5,720 nucleotides of DNA, from assembly GCA_030626645.1 (NCBI GenBank), contig DAOUTP010000128.1, positions 1 to 5,720 on the forward strand, read 5' to 3'. The translations under genes were made by a program, and so were the position numbers. Within the stretch, counting starts at the first letter, position 1. Each line of letters begins with the position of its first letter. The DNA comes from Candidatus Cloacimonadota bacterium (lineage in GTDB: Bacteria > Cloacimonadota > Cloacimonadia > Cloacimonadales > TCS61). Positions 1 through 4,588 of the stretch are shown here, piece after piece. The notes beneath the pieces are model-generated. The model was given only the letters and a program-made list of their open reading frames with translations. It did not search any database and had not been told where the DNA came from.

Positions 1-2
1 CC

Positions 3-566
3 AGTAGAATGGGAAGCGATAAAGCGTTATTGGATATTGATGGCATACCTGCGATTGTGCATATCTTAAATAAGGTACTTAAATTCTCAGATAAAATTTA
101 CATTGTGCTTGGAGATAATTTAGAAACTGTAAAAAGTGAAGTCTTGGTGCATATTGGAAATTCCGAAGTAATAAGTTTTATTCACAATGAACTACACAGG
201 AAGGGTATGTTTTCATCAGTACAAAAAGGCTTTTCCAGCACAAGTGGGAAGAATGCCGTTATGCTGCAGCTAATCGATCAGCCGTTTATTTCACCGAGTG
301 TTTATGAAAAGTTAGTTACAAATTATAGTCCTGAAAATTTGATTGCACAACCATCATATGTAACTGAAGAGGTTAAACGTGGTGGACATCCGCTTTTATT
401 CGCTCCTGCATTTAAAGATATCGTTCTGTCTTACTCAGTTGATTCCCAATTAAATGATGTTATTAGAGATAATAATGAGAGCAGGAGATTCATTGAAGTA
501 GAAGATGAAACAATTCTGCATAATATAAACACAAAAAAAGATTTTAACGATAAATTTAGAGGATAG
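3..566 (+). CDS. mocA: MobA-like NTP transferase, probable molybdenum cofactor cytidylyltransferase (MocA type), 5'-truncated
   Basis: Proteins of this family transfer a nucleotide (CMP for MocA, GMP for MobA) onto molybdopterin in the cytoplasm, giving the dinucleotide cofactor used by molybdenum hydroxylases. The frame is open from the window edge. Ser-Arg are encoded at 3-8, just before the first ATG at 9, so SRMGSDKALL is the familiar family N-terminal motif with its start cut off. About 10 residues are probably missing, and the ATG at 9 is the internal Met of SRMG, not the start. Counting from that Met, further hallmarks are GMFSS (66-70), LIDQP with the metal-binding Asp (88-92), GHPLLF (126-131) and the closing NINTKKDF (172-179), which resembles the usual DIDTPEDY. 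The GHPLLF motif and the xdhC gene 5 bases downstream favour MocA over MobA. Exact nucleotide specificity (CTP or GTP) is inferred. Confidence 0.85.
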   Translation, partial: SRMGSDKALLDIDGIPAIVHILNKVLKFSDKIYIVLGDNLETVKSEVLVHIGNSEVISFIHNELHRKGMFSSVQKGFSSTSGKNAVMLQLIDQPFISPSVYEKLVTNYSPENLIAQPSYVTEEVKRGGHPLLFAPAFKDIVLSYSVDSQLNDVIRDNNESRRFIEVEDETILHNINTKKDFNDKFRG

Positions 567-571
567 AAATT

Positions 572-1387
572 ATGGAAACAGCAGTATTTGATGTATTGCA
601 AAGGGCAGTTGAGAATCAGAAACAAGGGATTTCTTTTGTTCTTGCAACTATAGTTGAGGGTGTAGAGAAAACTCCGGGTCGTTCCGGTTTCAAACTAATT
701 TCTTATGAGGATAAAACAAGTGAAGGAACGGTCGGTGGCGGCATGCTGGAAAGAATGGTGCTGGATAAATGCGAAGAAATTCATATAACAAAGCAAAATG
801 CTTTCCTGGAATTTGAACTCACTGAAACTTCGGAAGGTATTGGTATGATGTGCGGGGGAAAAGCAAAAGTATATTTGGAATATTTTCCACCAACCAAGAA
901 AGTATATATTTTTGGAGCCGGACACCTTTGCAGAAGCATTGTTCCTATCTTGAATTCAATCGGTTTCTACTGTATTGTGATAGATAACAGAGAGGAATAC
1001 GGTAATAAAGAGAGGATTCCGCTAGCAAAAGAAGTTTATGTTGCAGATTATTTTGAATTCCTTAATAAATTTGAACCTCAAGAAAGTGATTCAGTTGTGA
1101 TCTTTACCCATGGTCATAAATATGATTTTGATATTTTAGATAAATTGTGTGAAAGAAATGTACAGGTAAAATATATTGGAATGATAGGATCAAAAATAAA
1201 GACCGATGATGCAATAAAACGAATTAAAGAGAGAAAACATTCCGGAGCACTGATAGATAGTGTTTATGCACCGATAGGATTAAATATTGGCAAGACAACC
1301 ACTCAGGAGATCGCAATTGCAATTACTGCTGAAATGTTGGCTGTTTATAATAATGTAATTGATATCTATTCACTAAGCAGGAAATGA
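572..1387 (+). CDS. xdhC: XdhC/CoxI family molybdenum-enzyme maturation protein
   Basis: XdhC proteins bind molybdenum cofactor and help deliver it, after sulfuration, to xanthine dehydrogenase-type hydroxylases in the cytoplasm. The 271 residues show the normal two-domain layout. The N-terminal XdhC_CoxI domain has TPGRSG (34-39), GTVGGGMLE (52-60) and GMMCGG (91-96). The C-terminal Rossmann-like domain has FGAGHL (114-119), THGHKYD (179-185), YIGMIGSK (201-208) and APIGLNIG (233-240), followed by TTTQEIAIAI. All signature blocks are present, and the length is ordinary for a stand-alone XdhC, so it looks intact. An AGAGGA ribosome site at 558-563 overlaps the end of the mocA-like gene and sits 8 bases before the ATG, so the two are co-transcribed and probably translationally coupled. 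It may serve a xanthine dehydrogenase, a CO-dehydrogenase-like enzyme or a selenium-dependent hydroxylase. The target enzyme is not in the window. Confidence 0.92.
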   Translation: METAVFDVLQRAVENQKQGISFVLATIVEGVEKTPGRSGFKLISYEDKTSEGTVGGGMLERMVLDKCEEIHITKQNAFLEFELTETSEGIGMMCGGKAKVYLEYFPPTKKVYIFGAGHLCRSIVPILNSIGFYCIVIDNREEYGNKERIPLAKEVYVADYFEFLNKFEPQESDSVVIFTHGHKYDFDILDKLCERNVQVKYIGMIGSKIKTDDAIKRIKERKHSGALIDSVYAPIGLNIGKTTTQEIAIAITAEMLAVYNNVIDIYSLSRK

Positions 1388-1466
1388 AAATATTTTCTTT
1401 TTAATATTATATTGACACATTTATATTAAATCCATGTTTTATAATCTATCTTAATATGGAGTTTGA
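1388..1466 (+). promoter_or_regulatory. AT-rich intergenic region with candidate promoter for the downstream three-gene operon
   Basis: This is the only real gap between genes in the window. It contains an exact TTGACA at 1412-1417 and an exact TATAAT at 1440-1445, followed by a GGAG ribosome site at 1458-1461 placed 5 bases before the ATG at 1467. The hexamers are 22 bases apart, longer than the usual 16-18 for a sigma-70-type promoter, so they may not work as a pair. In such AT-rich DNA the TATAAT could be chance. A promoter is expected here because the functional theme changes completely from molybdenum-enzyme maturation to exported proteins. Confidence 0.35.
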
Positions 1467-3122
1467 ATGAAATATATTTTAGTAATTCTCATTATTATTT
1501 TTAATTATTTTTTGTATGCTGATTCCGTTCCTCCTTATGTTACACCATTATATCCTACAGCTGGATCAAGCGGGATTCCTGTAGATTCAGATGTGACTTT
1601 TTATGTCAACGATGATGTCGATGGTGTTGATATAAACACTGTGTTGGTTGATATCAATGGAACAATCTATACCAATGAGAGCGGATCATTCTTTTATAGC
1701 GGTACACCATTTAGTTACATTATCACTGTTAATCCACCTATGAATTTTCAGTTTGATGATCTGATAAATATTCAGATCGATGCAGCTGACCTTGAAGATC
1801 CCCCAAATGTAATGCCCACCTTTTCATATTCTTTTCAGACCATTGAAGACTTGCAGCCACCTTATATCGGTGGGTTAGATCCTGGTGCCGGGGCAATCAA
1901 TGTTCCGCAGGATACAGATATTGAATTCATTGTTTATGATAGTGGTATTGGTGTGAATTTAACTTCAGTTGTCGTTGAAATACAAGGTGTTACCTATACT
2001 CACAATAACGGGCTGTTCTATTATTCTGGGAATGCAAATGCTTATCATATAACTATAGATGTTCCTGTTAATTTTGAACTTGCCGAGATCGTATCAGTTG
2101 CAATTGACGCTTCTGACCTAAACGGGATATCAATGGCGACCTTTGAATATTCATTTGAAATTATTTATGATGTTCAACCACCGTATACTGGAGAATGGGA
2201 ACCTGAACCAGATGCGGATGAAGTATCGGTTGCAACAAATGTGAGTTTTAACATTTATGATAATATTGAAGGTGTTGATATTAACTCGGTAGTTGTTGAT
2301 ATTCAAGGAGTTCAATTTACTCATCTCAATACATCATTCTCATATCAGACAATTTCAAATGGTTATACAGTTACATTAGATCTACCTAACGATTTTGATT
2401 ACGGAGAGATTGTTACCATTCAAATAGATGCTGCTGACTATTACCAACCCGCAAATGTTATGCCGACATTTATATATAATTTTCAATGTGAATATGATAA
2501 CGATTCTCCATATATCGGAAGTTATGATCCTGAACCCGGACAGCAGAACGTTCTAATAAATACTAATATTAATTTTCATATATACGATGCTGATCATGGG
2601 GTGGATATTAACACATTACTTGTTGAGATAGAGAGTGTGCAATATTCCGTAGCAAACGGGAATTTAACCTATAGCGGTGATGTTAATGATTATTTGATAA
2701 TTATTGATCCTCTCTATAATTTCTCTTACGAGGATACAATTCATGTTTCCATTAATGCAGCGGATCTGGCAACACCTGCGAACCAGATGAGTACAGTTAA
2801 TTATTCATTTAACTGCAATGTAGATGATACAAACTATCAATTTGAAAAGGTTATTATTGACCCGCATACGGTTAAGTGGGATGATGAATATTGTGACATA
2901 ACTATTTACACCGAAGTTGCTCCGGAAAAAATATCAGGCAAAATACTCGACAGAAGTGGGAAATTGATAACAAAATTAAATATTATTGAATATGGTGGAA
3001 TCAAGCAAACCAGATGGTATAAAAGAGATTCTGACCAAAATTTAGTAAGCGGTGGATTTTATATCTACCAAATAATTATAAACAATAGAGTTTACCAGGG
3101 CAGCATAATAATTGCAAGGTAA
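1467..3122 (+). CDS. Secreted protein with four Ig-like repeats and a FlgD-like C-terminal Ig domain
   Basis: I cannot name a specific function. The protein has 551 residues. It begins with a Sec-type signal peptide (Lys2, hydrophobic core 4-16, likely cleavage after LYA at 16-18). Four tandem repeats follow, starting at residues 22, 131, 238 and 347, each opening with (P/S)PY, then a P-x-G/D turn, a D-rich strand (GVDIN or GVNLT), a VxI-(Q/N/E)-G-type turn, and ending with an (I/V)xIDAAD-like strand and F-x-Y-S/N-F. They resemble bacterial Ig-like folds of the Big/SbsA type. Residues 455-551 match a FlgD-like/CHU_C-style terminal domain: a ILDRSGKLI hairpin, a W-Y-K-R-D-S-D core, then VSGGFYIYQIIINN. 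Such domains end many exported FCB-group proteins. The gene leads an operon with an outer-membrane barrel gene 4 bases downstream, so a surface or periplasmic structural or adhesive role is plausible. The Asp-rich loops might bind calcium. The start is supported by GGAG at 1458-1461. Confidence 0.8.
   Translation: MKYILVILIIIFNYFLYADSVPPYVTPLYPTAGSSGIPVDSDVTFYVNDDVDGVDINTVLVDINGTIYTNESGSFFYSGTPFSYIITVNPPMNFQFDDLINIQIDAADLEDPPNVMPTFSYSFQTIEDLQPPYIGGLDPGAGAINVPQDTDIEFIVYDSGIGVNLTSVVVEIQGVTYTHNNGLFYYSGNANAYHITIDVPVNFELAEIVSVAIDASDLNGISMATFEYSFEIIYDVQPPYTGEWEPEPDADEVSVATNVSFNIYDNIEGVDINSVVVDIQGVQFTHLNTSFSYQTISNGYTVTLDLPNDFDYGEIVTIQIDAADYYQPANVMPTFIYNFQCEYDNDSPYIGSYDPEPGQQNVLINTNINFHIYDADHGVDINTLLVEIESVQYSVANGNLTYSGDVNDYLIIIDPLYNFSYEDTIHVSINAADLATPANQMSTVNYSFNCNVDDTNYQFEKVIIDPHTVKWDDEYCDITIYTEVAPEKISGKILDRSGKLITKLNIIEYGGIKQTRWYKRDSDQNLVSGGFYIYQIIINNRVYQGSIIIAR
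1530..2828 (+). repeat. Four tandem Ig-like coding repeats (107-109 residues each)
   Basis: The repeat units begin near bases 1530, 1857, 2178 and 2505, with spacings of 327, 321 and 327 bases. The protein repeats share clear landmarks: PPY(V/I/T), VDINxV or VVVxIQG, a Y-S/T turn, NF-x-(Y/F/L), and IDAAD/IDASD. The DNA has diverged well beyond near-identity, so the duplications look old and kept by selection rather than recent. Repeats 1, 3 and 4 share a (P)xNxMxT stretch before the last strand. Repeat 2 has lost it and carries ISMATF instead. Confidence 0.8.
3116..3120 (+). promoter_or_regulatory. Ribosome binding site that fixes the start at 3127
   Basis: AAGGT lies inside the last codons and stop of the preceding gene, 6 bases before the ATG at 3127. 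A TTG at 3112 in the same frame would add five residues (MQGNE) before the signal peptide and would place the ribosome site inside the gene, so 3127 is the better start. The intergenic distance is then 4 bases (3123-3126), a typical coupled arrangement. Confidence 0.6.
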
Positions 3123-3126
3123 TGAA

Positions 3127-4575
3127 ATGAAAATTAAAAATATCATAATTGCTTTAATAATATTCCCGATCGTTTGTTTCGGATATGATTTTGAAAATGG
3201 CGGAGTACGAAATGCTGCGTTGGGAGAAACAGGTATAGCTTCTTCTCATGATGTTTCTGCTGCGGTATGGAATCCTGCAGGTTTAGCTGTTATTAATTAT
3301 TTTCAGTTGATCACAGACTCCAGACCTTACACGATGCAAATGGATAATGATGATATCTCACAGAACTTTGTGTATTTCTCATTTCCGATCAAGAGAGTTC
3401 CAGGAGCATTTGCTTTAACTGGTGGTTCATTCAATTCAAATGCTTATACAGAAGGACGATTTGGTTTGCACTATGGAGCAGGGATCTTCCCGGAAAAATT
3501 ACCAGGTAAATTTTCTGTTGGGTTAAGTCTGTTTGATTATTATACAAGTTTCACAGAAATAAGTGAAAGTAAGAACGCCTTTGATCTGGATCTGGGATTT
3601 TCTTATCGATTGAATCAATATGCAAATTTCGGGCTACTGGCTGGGAACCTTCTGCAGGCTGATATGGCAATTGACAGCAATAATGAAGATAAACTTCCAA
3701 TGCGATTGGGTTTGGGTTCTAAATTCACATGGAAGAGGATCAACATTTCCGGAGATCTTTTATACCGGAAATATCAAAATTATAACGAGCTTGGTTTTGG
3801 AGTTGGAGCTGAATATATATTGGCAAGAAATCTTCAGCTTAGAGTGGGAGTAAATAACCACGATTTTACCGGTGGTTTTGGCGTGAATTTTTATTCCCAT
3901 AAATGGATTGAACCTACAGTTGATAAAAAGAGTAAGGAAATGAATTTCAGCTTTCTTCAGATCAGTATGGATTACGCATTCCAATATCCCTTGGGAGAGG
4001 CGAGTGAGAGTGGAACTATCTCTATGGGGAATAGCCTGGAATCTGATTATGGTGAGCATTTCTTCGGAATAAAAATAGATTTTGGCAAAACTCGTGATAC
4101 AAAAGAAAACCTTGCGTTATTATTCCCATCGCAATTCGGTCCTGATTCTGATGCTCGTGCAGATACCGTCTTCATAGAAAAAGTTTTTATAGATACAGTA
4201 ATTCAAACCCGAATAATTCATGATACAATAAAAATAATTGAACGCGTGATTGATGAAAGAGAAGTAGAGCAGAAGGTTCAGGAAGAAGCTTCCAAGATCA
4301 GGAGGTCTGATATTAAGAAGATCAATCAGGCTACAGTTCATTTGAACTCTGCGTTGGAATTCTATTATTCCGAAAATTATTACAAAGCAATAGACGAATG
4401 TAACAGAGCAATCACTCTTGCTCCTGATCTCTCGTTATCATTCATAAGGCTAGCTTCTATCTACTATCGACTGGGTGATACTGAAGAAGCGATGTATCAA
4501 TTAAAACATGCTGAAAGAATGGATCCGGATAATACGGAAATAAAGAAAATGATGCGATTACTATTAAACAATTAG
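3127..4575 (+). CDS. Outer-membrane beta-barrel (PorV/UPF0164-like) with C-terminal repeat stalk and TPR domain
   Basis: The 482-residue product starts with a Sec signal peptide (hydrophobic core 5-16, likely cleavage after CFG at 17-19). The mature N-terminus has the PorV/FadL-like opening: GGVRNAALGE (25-34), then HDVSAAVWNPAGLA (41-54), as in other FCB-group barrels. Residues up to about 320 alternate polar and hydrophobic or aromatic positions as in a transmembrane beta-barrel, ending with HFFGIKIDFG. The rest is extra. Residues 346-375 form three exact-length 10-residue units starting DT(V/V/I), followed by a charged probable helix (about 376-398) and two TPR units (about 403-436 and 437-470; Y-x-x-G-D/N-Y-x-x-A pattern, with LAPDLSL and MDPDNTE at the turns). 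The barrel should sit in the outer membrane with the TPR arm in the periplasm. PorV and PorQ themselves lack such an arm as far as I know. The function of this version is unknown, and its position between a secreted Ig protein and an inner-membrane ring-like protein suggests a linking or docking role. Confidence 0.78.
   Translation: MKIKNIIIALIIFPIVCFGYDFENGGVRNAALGETGIASSHDVSAAVWNPAGLAVINYFQLITDSRPYTMQMDNDDISQNFVYFSFPIKRVPGAFALTGGSFNSNAYTEGRFGLHYGAGIFPEKLPGKFSVGLSLFDYYTSFTEISESKNAFDLDLGFSYRLNQYANFGLLAGNLLQADMAIDSNNEDKLPMRLGLGSKFTWKRINISGDLLYRKYQNYNELGFGVGAEYILARNLQLRVGVNNHDFTGGFGVNFYSHKWIEPTVDKKSKEMNFSFLQISMDYAFQYPLGEASESGTISMGNSLESDYGEHFFGIKIDFGKTRDTKENLALLFPSQFGPDSDARADTVFIEKVFIDTVIQTRIIHDTIKIIERVIDEREVEQKVQEEASKIRRSDIKKINQATVHLNSALEFYYSENYYKAIDECNRAITLAPDLSLSFIRLASIYYRLGDTEEAMYQLKHAERMDPDNTEIKKMMRLLLNN
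4162..4251 (+). repeat. Three in-frame 30-base units (10 residues each) in the barrel-TPR linker
   Basis: Units start at 4162, 4192 and 4222, each with GATAC at the first five bases, and a partial fourth begins GATGAA at 4252. Encoded units are DTVFIEKVFI, DTVIQTRIIH and DTIKIIERVI. The Asp-Thr-aliphatic start and two hydrophobic or aromatic positions near the end recur at exact spacing. Short DTV-type extended linkers are familiar between outer-membrane barrels and periplasmic domains in FCB-group proteins, so this is probably a stalk. Confidence 0.65.
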
Positions 4576-4588
4576 ATAAGGATATTTT

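Noticed and set aside
431..925. Antisense open frames at 431-625 and 695-925
   Set aside because: They lie opposite strongly supported mocA-like and xdhC genes, and their products look like low-complexity Phe/Cys/Ser-rich shadows with no family motif.
1382..1401. Possible terminator after xdhC (GAAAATATTTTC palindrome followed by a T run)
   Set aside because: The stem would be only A-U pairs with one G-C at its base and almost no loop, too weak to call a terminator in such AT-rich sequence.
3112..3126. TTG at 3112 as the start of the barrel gene
   Set aside because: It would place five polar residues ahead of a clean signal peptide, overlap the previous gene and ignore the well-placed AAGGT before the ATG at 3127.
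3122..3130. ATG at 3122 overlapping the previous stop codon
   Set aside because: It reads ATG AAA TGA and stops at once, so it is not a gene start.
3163..3183. Possible lipoprotein signal in the barrel protein (Cys17)
   Set aside because: The residue before Cys is Val, not Gly, Ala or Ser, and a beta-barrel needs no lipid anchor; ordinary cleavage after CFG fits better.
3620..4341. Extra open frames at 3620-3853 (+), 3760-4059 (-) and 4120-4341 (-)
   Set aside because: All sit inside the barrel-TPR gene, whose frame is continuous and has recognisable domains; the alternative products show no motif.
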